Source of the DNA: Bacteroidaceae bacterium
GTDB lineage: Bacteria; Bacteroidota; Bacteroidia; Bacteroidales; Bacteroidaceae
Assembly (NCBI GenBank): GCA_017469925.1
Contig: JAFUFK010000016.1
Coordinates: 186,001-250,000, forward strand
Direction: 5' to 3'
Length of the DNA stretch: 64,000 nt
The position numbers and the translations under genes are program-made. This document shows, in pieces, positions 15,503 to 22,997 of this stretch (the first letter of the stretch is position 1; each line of letters begins with the position of its first letter). The notes beneath the pieces were generated by a model. That model was given only the letters and a program-made list of their open reading frames with translations. It ran no database searches and had not been told where the DNA came from.

Positions 15503-18500
15503 TTAACGGTCGCAAGGTATCAGTTCGATAGCCAGCGGTTCGTCGGGCAAGCCCTTGGGCAACGTGATGGTGATTTGGTCGCCTTGCGTTGCCCATTTAA
15601 GTTTCTGGCCAGTAGAGACAAGGCGGACGGAGGCCACCCTCCCCATTGGGAACGTGAGGGTCTTGGGCAGGGGTTCGCCCTCGGGCAGGGCAAGGAGGGC
15701 GTAGGTCGTTGTGCCATCCTTGGAGGTAGTAAACCAGAGGGGGCTTTGGGGGGCGCATGTGAGGGGCCGCGTCGCGTAGATGGCCTTTCCGTATCGTTTG
15801 AGCCACGCTCCGATTTGGCGCAGGCGCTGTTCGGCCTCGGGCTCGATAAGGCCATCGGCCGTGGGGCCAACGCCCAGGACGAGGTTGCCGCCCTTGGCTA
15901 CGACCTCGATGAGGGTGTTGATGACCTGTCGGGCCGACTTCCACCGAGGTCGCGGTACCCAACCCCAGTCGTCGCTGAGCGGAATGCAACTCTCCCAGGG
16001 GTAGGGCAGGAGGCGGTCGGGGATGGTGCGCTCGGGCGTCTGGTAGTTCTCGTAGGGCCCGTGGATGGTGCGGTCAACCATGATGAGGCCGGGCTGGTGC
16101 TGTCGGGCCATCTGGGCAATGGCGGGCATGTCGATGTCCTGACGGTTCTCGGGGCAGACCCAACCACCGTCGAGCCAGAGGATATCGACCCTGCCGTAGC
16201 GCGACAGGATTTCCTGGATTTGCCGGTAGGTGAATTGCTTAAAGGCATTCCAGCGTTCGGGGTATTGTGCGATGGGGTAGTTGACGTTGCGCCCTTTCGT
16301 GGGATAGACGTCCCACCAGTACGACTGCGTGTGCCAGTCGGGCTTCGAGAAGTAGGTGCCTGTCATGAAGCCGCGCTGACGGAAGGCCTGGAGCACGGGC
16401 CGGAGGAAGTCGCGACCGTCGTAGTGGGCGGTGGTGAAGTCGGTCTCGTGGCTGTCGAAGAGGCAGAAGCCGTCGTGGTGCTTGGTGGTAAAGAGCATGT
16501 ACCGCATACCCGCAGCCTCGGCCACCTCGGCCCACTGGTCAGGGCGGAAGTGCTTGGGCTTGAAGTCGCGGGCCAGTCCCCAGTACCAGCGCTTGTACTG
16601 GCCGTAGGTCATGGTGGTGTCGCGCCGAATCCAGTCCTCGTCACAGATGCTCCACGACTCCACGATGCCGGGCACGGAGTATAGGCCCCAGTGGAGCAGG
16701 ATGCCGAACTTCTGGTCTTGCCAGTCGCCTAACTTGCGGACGACGAGCGAGTCGTCGGGCCACTGGTAATCGGATGCCTGCTCGACCACGTCGCCGCGTT
16801 CTGGCTCAGTAGCTGTAGAGTCCTTAAGGTCTTTAGTTAGCCTGATGTCTTGCGACGAGGCGCCTACCATGATGGTGCATGGGGCGGACAAGTCCAGGTC
16901 GAAGGATACCGTGCGGCTCTCTCCCTTTGGGATGAATATGCGGTCGAAGGCTACCAGTTGGCGCTCGGGTTCGACAAGGCCCGTGCCTTCCCTGCGAACG
17001 TACACCTGTGGCACCTCCTCGCCGTCGCGCTCGCCCGTGTTGGTAATGGTGAAGGAAACAGACCCTCTTCTCGCTCCTCCCCCATTATGGGGGGAGGCTG
17101 GGAGGAGGGTCTGCAGGTTCTTGTATTCAAACGTCGTGTAACTCAAGCCATAGCCGAAGGGATAGAGCGGCGAGGCAGGCCCTTCGACGTAGTCGTGAGG
17201 CTGGGGCAGGGGGCGGCTGTAGTAGATGGGCAGTTGACCCACACTGCGCGGCTGGCTGATGGGCAGTCGGCCAGCAGGGTTATAGTCGCCCACGAGCACG
17301 TCGGCCAAGGCCGCGCCACCCTGTTCGCCAGGGTAGTAGGCTGTCAGGAGGGCATCGGCGTGCTCGGCAGCCCAGTTCTTCAGCAGGGGGCGTCCTTCGA
17401 TGTAGATGACGACCAAAGGCTTGCCCGTGCGGGCCATGCTATCCAGGAGCGCTTGCTGACTGCCCAGCAGGTCGAGGCTCATGCGGTCGAGACCCTCGCC
17501 GCTATCTAAAATTGCAGAATTGAAAGATTGAGACATTGAAGATTGAGCTGCACCGGTCTCCTTGTACTCCATTCCTTCGTACCGGCTGCTGCTGCCGCCC
17601 ACGACGGCCACGACGACATCGGCCTCAGGGACGGAGACGAGTTGGAATCCCTTATCCTGTAAGCCCTGTCGCAGGGTGACGACCTTGCCCTCGGGTTGCG
17701 GTGCCGTGTAGTCGCCCAACTGGGCGTACACATCGTCGGCATTCGGGCCGACGAGGGCAATACGACCCCTCTCCCGACCTCCCCCGAGGGGGAGGAGAGC
17801 ATTATTGTTCTTCAGCAGCGTAATGCTGGCCCGAGCCACGTCGCGCGCCAACTGAATGTCCGCTTCGGTGTGTACCTCATCGGTACGGGCCTCGTCCACG
17901 TATGGGTGCTCGAACAGTCCCATCTCGAACTTCAGGCGAAGGATTCGGCGAACGGCCGAATCCAATTCTGCACTTTGCACTTTGAACTGGCCGAAGGCCT
18001 TCGCCCCCAGGTCCACATCCACCCCTGCCTGCAAGGCCATGCGGGCGGCCTCCTCCAGCGACGAGGCCACATGAAGCGTGTTGTGCAGGACGTTGATGCT
18101 ATAGAGGTCGGAGACGACCAGTCCGCGGAAGCCCCACTGCTCGCGCAATACCTCGCGCAGGAGCCACGGGTTCGAGGTGCAGGGCACGCCGTCGATGGCT
18201 CCGTAGGCCGTCATTACGCCCCCGGCACCGGCCTCGATGGCCCGACGGAAGGGCGGCAGATAGTCGCGCAGGAGTTCCCGTCGTCCCAAGGACACGGCGG
18301 CTCCGTTCTGTCCGCCCATGCCCATACCGTAGGCGGCCAGATGTTTCAGGGTGGCAATGGCCCCTTCCTGGGCAATACCTTTGACCAGCGCCGCCCCCAG
18401 TTCGCCGACGAGATGTGTGTCCTCGCCCATACATTCCTCCGTGCGGCTCCAGCGCGGGTCGCGAGCCAGGTCGAGCACGGGCCCGAAGGCTATGTGCCCG

Positions 18501-18985
18501 CCCTGCCGGCGCAGTTCGCGGGCGATGGTCTTGCCCACGTGCTCCATCAGTCCTGTGCTGAACGTGGCGCCCAGTCCTAAGCCCGTAGGGAACGTCGTCG
18601 TGCCGATGGCCATGTGGCCGTGCGGTGCCTCCTCGGCCAGCAGCAGGGGGATGCCCAGTCGTGTCTCCTCTACGGCGTGGCGTTGAAGTTCGTTGGCCCG
18701 CCGGGCAGCCGTTTGTGGCGTGAAGCCATTCTCCAGCGTGCGGCCCGTCCAGGGGTCGGCACGAAAGGTGGCCCACAGCATCCCTACGCCCACCGTGTCC
18801 TCGCGTTCGTCGTAGGTCCAGCCCATAGGGCATAGCAACTGGGCGACCTTCTCCGCCGTGGTCATCCTGCCGAGCAGGTCTTCCACACGTTCGTCCGTGG
18901 GCAGCGATGCGTCCTTGTAGGGTTGGGCCACCATCGCGCATGCGCACGTATATAATAAGAGAAGGAGTAGGGCGCTTCGTTTCAT
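15503..18985 (-). CDS. GH3-GH29 two-enzyme fusion (beta-glycosidase plus alpha-L-fucosidase), exported
   Basis: 1160 residues from the ATG at 18985, chosen because MKRSALLLLLLYTCACAM is a signal peptide and a TAACTTTG element lies 22 nt upstream. Residues about 25-330 are a GH3 barrel (nucleophile region GLVVSDLYSIN), about 370-580 the GH3 C-domain, and about 620-730 a FnIII-like domain. From about 765 to the end it is GH29: HWGLYSVPGIVESW, TTKHHDGFCLFDS and DILWLDGGWV with the nucleophile Asp. One chain could thus trim beta-linked residues and alpha-fucose. In-frame repeat material occurs at 17061-17111, 17511-17548, 17764-17800 and 17964-17989, all in the GH3 half. Confidence 0.88.
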   Translation of the reverse strand: MKRSALLLLLLYTCACAMVAQPYKDASLPTDERVEDLLGRMTTAEKVAQLLCPMGWTYDEREDTVGVGMLWATFRADPWTGRTLENGFTPQTAARRANELQRHAVEETRLGIPLLLAEEAPHGHMAIGTTTFPTGLGLGATFSTGLMEHVGKTIARELRRQGGHIAFGPVLDLARDPRWSRTEECMGEDTHLVGELGAALVKGIAQEGAIATLKHLAAYGMGMGGQNGAAVSLGRRELLRDYLPPFRRAIEAGAGGVMTAYGAIDGVPCTSNPWLLREVLREQWGFRGLVVSDLYSINVLHNTLHVASSLEEAARMALQAGVDVDLGAKAFGQFKVQSAELDSAVRRILRLKFEMGLFEHPYVDEARTDEVHTEADIQLARDVARASITLLKNNNALLPLGGGRERGRIALVGPNADDVYAQLGDYTAPQPEGKVVTLRQGLQDKGFQLVSVPEADVVVAVVGGSSSRYEGMEYKETGAAQSSMSQSFNSAILDSGEGLDRMSLDLLGSQQALLDSMARTGKPLVVIYIEGRPLLKNWAAEHADALLTAYYPGEQGGAALADVLVGDYNPAGRLPISQPRSVGQLPIYYSRPLPQPHDYVEGPASPLYPFGYGLSYTTFEYKNLQTLLPASPHNGGGARRGSVSFTITNTGERDGEEVPQVYVRREGTGLVEPERQLVAFDRIFIPKGESRTVSFDLDLSAPCTIMVGASSQDIRLTKDLKDSTATEPERGDVVEQASDYQWPDDSLVVRKLGDWQDQKFGILLHWGLYSVPGIVESWSICDEDWIRRDTTMTYGQYKRWYWGLARDFKPKHFRPDQWAEVAEAAGMRYMLFTTKHHDGFCLFDSHETDFTTAHYDGRDFLRPVLQAFRQRGFMTGTYFSKPDWHTQSYWWDVYPTKGRNVNYPIAQYPERWNAFKQFTYRQIQEILSRYGRVDILWLDGGWVCPENRQDIDMPAIAQMARQHQPGLIMVDRTIHGPYENYQTPERTIPDRLLPYPWESCIPLSDDWGWVPRPRWKSARQVINTLIEVVAKGGNLVLGVGPTADGLIEPEAEQRLRQIGAWLKRYGKAIYATRPLTCAPQSPLWFTTSKDGTTTYALLALPEGEPLPKTLTFPMGRVASVRLVSTGQKLKWATQGDQITITLPKGLPDEPLAIELIPCDR
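17061..17111. repeat. REP-like GC-rich palindrome inside the GH3-GH29 gene
   Basis: GACCCTC at the left pairs with GAGGGTC at the right, and the interior CTCCTCCCCC pairs with GGGGGGAGG across ATTATG. It is read in frame and encodes part of the linker before the FnIII-like domain. Confidence 0.7.
17511..17548. repeat. degenerate heptamer tract inside the GH3-GH29 gene
   Basis: ATTGCAG, AATTGAA, AGATTGA, GACATTG, AAGATTG in series, encoding a Ser/Gln-rich insertion in the GH3 C-domain. Confidence 0.6.
17764..17800. repeat. REP-like palindrome inside the GH3-GH29 gene
   Basis: GACCCCTCTCCCGACCTCCC with GAGGGGGAGGAGAG, read in frame as the segment LLPLGGGRERGR just before the conserved IALVGPNADD motif of the GH3 C-domain. 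Confidence 0.65.
17964..17989. repeat. heptamer tract (TTTGCAC/TTTGAAC) inside the GH3-GH29 gene
   Basis: CTTTGCA and CTTTGAA copies in series, in frame, encoding FGQFKVQSAEL. Confidence 0.65.
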
Positions 18986-19006
18986 GGTCGCGTAGGTTTG
19001 TCGGTA

Positions 19007-19014
19007 CAAAGTTA
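19007..19014 (-). promoter_or_regulatory. -7 promoter element TAACTTTG
   Basis: Lies 21 nt before the chosen ATG of the GH3-GH29 gene and argues against the upstream in-frame start at 19063. Confidence 0.6.
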
Positions 19015-19128
19015 ATGAAAAGTTTGCAAACCGCAATACTTCCCACTCGTACTTCTTCAGCACTCGTTTAATCGTTACAGGCCCATTCCCTACTGCCTGA
19101 GGCGGAAGGGTCTATAACCTTTGGCTAG

Positions 19129-19144
19129 TAAGATAATTATCTTA
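19129..19144. repeat. 16-bp perfect palindrome TAAGATAATTATCTTA
   Basis: A single copy in the gap between the GH3-GH29 gene and the metallo-hydrolase gene. It differs by one central base from the core of array B. Confidence 0.7.
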
Positions 19145-19195
19145 GGGAAAGATTAGAAGACCCTCCCCCGTTAGGTTGGGATTACGGGTAATGCC

Positions 19196-19999
19196 TTACG
19201 CCAGCTCAAACGTGCCGGTCGGGGTCTGGCGGTTGAGGACTTCGAGGGCGAAGTCGCTGCCGGCCACGATACCGTAGCTGCGAAGGATGGCCTCGACGGT
19301 CTTGCGGGCCAGTTCGGGGTGGTTGTTCTCCTCGCTCAGGTGGCAGAGCCACACCTGGCGCAGGCGAGGCGAGGCGTAGGTGACGAGGGCGTCGGCACAT
19401 TGGCGGTTCGATAGGTGGCCGCGAGCGGAGCGGATGCGGGCTTTCAGATAGTTGGGGTAGGGGCCCTGCTGTAGCATCTCCTCGTCGTGGTTGGCCTCGA
19501 GCACGAGATAGTTGGCATCCGTGATGGCTTCGGCCACGGTGGGGGTGACTTCGCCCACGTCGGTGGCCAGGCAGAAGGTCAGCTCGCCCTGCTGGATGCG
19601 ATAGCCCACGCAGTCGCTGCTGTCGTGCGACACCTCGAAGGGGGTGATCATGAGGTCGCCTATCTGGATGGTCTCGCCTTTGTAGAGATAGCGGCGGCTG
19701 GGTTCCTGCACCTTCGATGTGGTGCAGTAGTTGTTGTTGATGCCGATGTGCACCTTCTCGGTAGCATAGATGAGCTTGCCCATGTCGTTGGCCAACTGGC
19801 CTACGGCCTTGATGTGGTCGGCATGGTCGTGGGTGATGAAGATGCCGTCAACGGCTTCGAGTGAGAACCCATAGTCCCAGAGGGTCTTCTTGAGTGTGCG
19901 GATGGGGATGCCTGCGTCTATGAGTATGCTACATTTTTCGGTCTTGAGGTAGTAACTGTTGCCGCTGCTGCCACTCCCCAAGCATAGGAACTTTATCAT
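19196..19999 (-). CDS. metallo-beta-lactamase-fold hydrolase (YycJ/WalJ type)
   Basis: 267 residues from the ATG at 19999 (MIKFLCLGSGSSGNSYYL); this N-terminus is conserved in the family, so the upstream in-frame ATG is not used. It has the metal motif FITHDHADHIKAV and the later metal His in FEVSHDSSDCVGY. WalJ/YycJ proteins are predicted DNA or RNA exonucleases with a two-metal site. The TATCTTTG element is 20 nt upstream. Confidence 0.88.
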   Translation of the reverse strand: MIKFLCLGSGSSGNSYYLKTEKCSILIDAGIPIRTLKKTLWDYGFSLEAVDGIFITHDHADHIKAVGQLANDMGKLIYATEKVHIGINNNYCTTSKVQEPSRRYLYKGETIQIGDLMITPFEVSHDSSDCVGYRIQQGELTFCLATDVGEVTPTVAEAITDANYLVLEANHDEEMLQQGPYPNYLKARIRSARGHLSNRQCADALVTYASPRLRQVWLCHLSEENNHPELARKTVEAILRSYGIVAGSDFALEVLNRQTPTGTFELA

Positions 20000-20019
20000 T
20001 TTGGTTATTATTTTCACGG

Positions 20020-20027
20020 CAAAGATA
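20020..20027 (-). promoter_or_regulatory. -7 promoter element TATCTTTG
   Basis: Reads toward the metallo-hydrolase gene. The ATG at 20017 would lie before or at the transcription start, supporting 19999. Confidence 0.6.
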
Positions 20028-20032
20028 GCAAT

Positions 20033-20066
20033 AAATTAAGAATTAAGAATTAAGAAATAAGAATTA
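20033..20066. repeat. heptamer tract (AATTAAG)
   Basis: Three exact AATTAAG copies plus variants, between two divergent promoters. Confidence 0.85.
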
Positions 20067-20070
20067 TTTG

Positions 20071-20078
20071 TACCTTTG
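20071..20078 (+). promoter_or_regulatory. -7 promoter element TACCTTTG
   Basis: Reads toward the small lipoprotein gene at 20099. Confidence 0.6.
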
Positions 20079-20098
20079 TGACGCGAAAGTGTGTTTTT

Positions 20099-20512
20099 AT
20101 GATGAAATCCCGACTCCCACTCCTCCTGTCCCTCCTGTTCCTCGTGGCATCGTGCGAAAGCGATAAGTCGCCCGAGGGTGTGGCCGAACGTTTCCTGAGC
20201 AATTACCTGGAGTTGCACTTCAAGCGGGCAGCCCGTGTGGCCTCGCCCGAGGTGGTGGAGCAGATGCGATGGCGTGCCTCTAACCTGACGCAGGCCGAGG
20301 TGGAACTGCTGGCGCAGCAGGAGGAACCCGCGGACATCGATGTGGAGGATGTCGTGGAACTGGGTGATTCGTGCATCGTCGTGCTTACGGCTCATGATGC
20401 GCTTGTGGCCGACTCCATCGACCGTCCTGCCTATATCGGAAGCACCCGTTATCGTGTGACCCTGAAGAAAAAGAAGGGCGATAACTGGATGGTTACCGCC
20501 CTTAGCCTTTAG
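20099..20512 (+). CDS. small lipoprotein, DUF4878-like
   Basis: 137 residues (start ATG at 20099, or the next codon at 20102). The signal peptide ends in a lipobox (FLVASC). The mature part (EGVAERFLSNYLELHFKRAA, then YRVTLKKKKGDNWMVTALSL) has the alpha-plus-beta pattern of small NTF2-like or DUF4878 lipoproteins. The role is unknown. It is convergent with the GH127 gene, with only 13 nt between the stops. Confidence 0.75.
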   Translation: MMKSRLPLLLSLLFLVASCESDKSPEGVAERFLSNYLELHFKRAARVASPEVVEQMRWRASNLTQAEVELLAQQEEPADIDVEDVVELGDSCIVVLTAHDALVADSIDRPAYIGSTRYRVTLKKKKGDNWMVTALSL

Positions 20513-21151
20513 TCTTTAGCCCCCCTCATTCAACCGCCCATTCGTAGAGGCCGGCCGACTTGTCCTTGTTTATCACTACCTCCAGACGGACGGCGGTGGT
20601 GCGGACAGGTGTGAATCGTACGGTGCAGGGTGCGCCCTTCATGACGGGGTACTGGTCGGCACCGGGCACCTCTTGCCACTCGCCGGCTTCGGTCTTATAG
20701 AGCAGTCGCCACGAGTCGGGCACCTTGCAGCCCTGCCAAGGTTGGTCGTCGTACCAATAGACGGTCGATTGACTGATAGTCGATGCCTCGGGGAAGGTGT
20801 AGGAAATCCACTCCGTCGAGCCCTGCTTGGGCCACCAGTGGGTGTAGGGGATGGAACGGTCGTCGCCGTTCTTCGGGATGAGGCGGTCGTTGATGCTCTG
20901 GAGCGAGGGTATGCGCGACGAGGTGCCAATCTTGCTCTGTGAGGCCAGCGTGGGCGGAACGGCAGGCGTGGTGGCGCGCAGCTGTTGGGGCAACCATACC
21001 ATCATGCGGCCCGGGCCGCGGTGGTTCCAGGCATAGTAAGGGATAAGGCGCAGGCAGACGTCGTCGGTCGTCAGCCGGCCCTCGCTATCGAAGTTCAGCA
21101 GTTGGGCGTCGGTTTCTAACGTCTTCAACCCTACCGTCAGGGGGGCATCCT

Positions 21152-21186
21152 TAATTGTGAATTGTGAATTGTGAATTGTGAATTGA
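21152..21186. repeat. heptamer tract (AATTGTG), in frame in the GH127 gene
   Basis: Four exact AATTGTG copies plus a partial one, read as a seven-residue repeat (QFTIHNS) in the second half of the GH127 gene. Confidence 0.9.
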
Positions 21187-21399
21187 GGCTTCTGGTTCAG
21201 CAGCATGCCACCCAGTTCGAAGTCGTTGTCGGGCCACTCGGCGCAATAGACCAGCGGACCGCGCTCTACGGCTACACGACCTTGGTCGGCCGAGACACGC
21301 TCCAATGCCCGTACCAGTCGGGGCTCCATGTCGAAGTGAATCTCCACGCGGTCGCCCCGTTTCCACTTGCGGTCGATGCCCAGGTAACCATCCTCGAAA

Positions 21400-21420
21400 G
21401 AGGTGAGAGGTGAGAGGTGA
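21400..21420. repeat. heptamer tract (3 x GAGGTGA) at the GH127 frame break
   Basis: Three exact tandem copies. One copy changes the length by 1 mod 3, so copy-number change moves the downstream frame. Confidence 0.92.
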
Positions 21421-22913
21421 CTTCCTCGCCATTCACCTTTATGCTGTAGCCGAGTCGCTTGGTGTCGGCATACTCATAGAGGTCGCTGGGCACGGGACGG
21501 TTCTGCACCCATCCGGGGATGCGGATGCGCAGGCGGAATTGTCCGGCCTTGTTCTTCGTGATGGTCAGCAGGATGTCGCCGTCCCAGGGGTATTGGGTCT
21601 GTTGTGTCAGGGTCACATCCTTGCCGCCCACCTTCAGGTTGGCCGTGTTGCCGCCGAAGAGGTTGACGTAGAGGTCGCGGTCCTTTGTCTGGTAGAAGTA
21701 GCCGGGCACGGAGGGGATGAAGCGGCAGATGTTGGAGGGGCAGCAGGCGCAACCGAACCACGCCTGGCGCTGGTGCTGGCCCATCGACTCCAAGGGGTTG
21801 GGGTAGAAGAACTTGCCGCCGTCGAGCGACACACCGGACAGGACGCCGTTGTAGAGCGTGCGCTCCAAGACGTCGTAGTACTTCGATTCGCCGTGCAAGA
21901 GGAACAGGCGGTGGTTCACATAGACATTACCGATGGCGGCGCACGTCTCGCAGTAGGCCGACATGTTGGGCAGTTCGTAGTTGCGTCCGAAGGCCTCGCC
22001 GTTGGAGGTGCTGCCGATGCCGCCGGTGATGTACATCTTCCGGCCTACGATGTTCTCCCAGATGCGGTCAATGGCTTGGATGTAAGCCTTATCACCGGTG
22101 AGTGCAGCCACGTCGGCCATACCCGAGTACATGTAGGCGGCGCGAACGGCGTGGCCTACGGCTTCGTCTTGGTCAACGACGGGCTTGTGGGCCTGCGAGT
22201 AGTCGTGCACGATGGTGGTCTTTCCGCGATAGTCGAGCAGGAACTTGGCTTCGTCCAGGTACTTCTTTTCGCCCGTTACGGTATAGAGTTTGGCCAGTGC
22301 CATCTCTGCAATCTGGTGGCCAGGTACCACGCAAGCCTGTCCCGGATTAGGTCCGACCTCACGGCATACGCAGTCGGCATAGCGAATGGCGATGTCGAGG
22401 AACGTGCGTTCACCCGTGGCCTGATAGTGGGCGATGGCGGCCTCCACCATGTGGCCGAGGTTGTAGAGTTCGTGGCTCAGGTCCTCCTCCTTCACCCAGC
22501 GCTTCGGTCCCGACCACTCGTGGGGATGACTGGGGTTCATGGTGCGTGCGGTGTAGAGGTATCCGTCGGGCTCTTGTGCCGAGGCGATGATGGCCAGCAC
22601 GGAGTCGATGTAGGCCTTCAGTCGTTTGTCGGGGTAGGTCTGCAAGAGATAACTGGCCCCCTCGATGGTCTTGTAGGGGTCGGTATCGTCGAACGAGTAG
22701 CCGCTGACTTTTACCTTCGAGGTGTCCTCGCCTCGGAGTTGGCGGGCAGCAATCTCGAAGTTCTTGTATCGGCCTTCCGATTCGCATTTCGAGAATGCCA
22801 GGGGGATGGTCACATCGCGACTGGCCTGTAGCCGCTGGCCCCAGAACGTACCTTGCTCGATACTTACGCTCGTGAACGGTACGGGCTGAATGGGATAGTT
22901 CTGCGCGTTTGCC

Positions 22914-22945
22914 CAATTGAGAATTGACAACTGACAAATGGCAAA
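22914..22945. repeat. degenerate heptamers encoding the GH127 signal-peptide end
   Basis: CAATTGA, GAATTGA, CAACTGA, CAAATGG in series, read as CQLSILNWA within the signal peptide. Confidence 0.55.
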
Positions 22946-22997
22946 GAGGAATAGTAATAGGCGTTTCATGTGTAGTTAGTTATGAAATAAGTGATTA

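Larger units (their letters stand above)
20526..22969 (-). pseudogene. GH127 beta-L-arabinofuranosidase, frame broken at a heptamer tract (possibly phase-variable, currently off)
   Basis: Two frames make one GH127 protein of about 800 residues. The first (22969 to about 21400) has a signal peptide, the barrel with GEAFGRNYELPN and the zinc/catalytic cysteine motif WFGCACCPSNICRF. The second (to 20526) continues with GYLGIDRKWKRGDRVEIHFD and RVAVERGPLVYCAEWPDNDF. The switch lies at three exact copies of GAGGTGA (21400-21420). With four copies, or one, the frames join. As it stands, translation runs out of frame after residue about 517, keeping the catalytic barrel but losing the C-terminal beta-sandwich. 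A further in-frame heptamer tract lies at 21152-21186, and heptamer-like DNA encodes part of the signal peptide. Confidence 0.85.
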
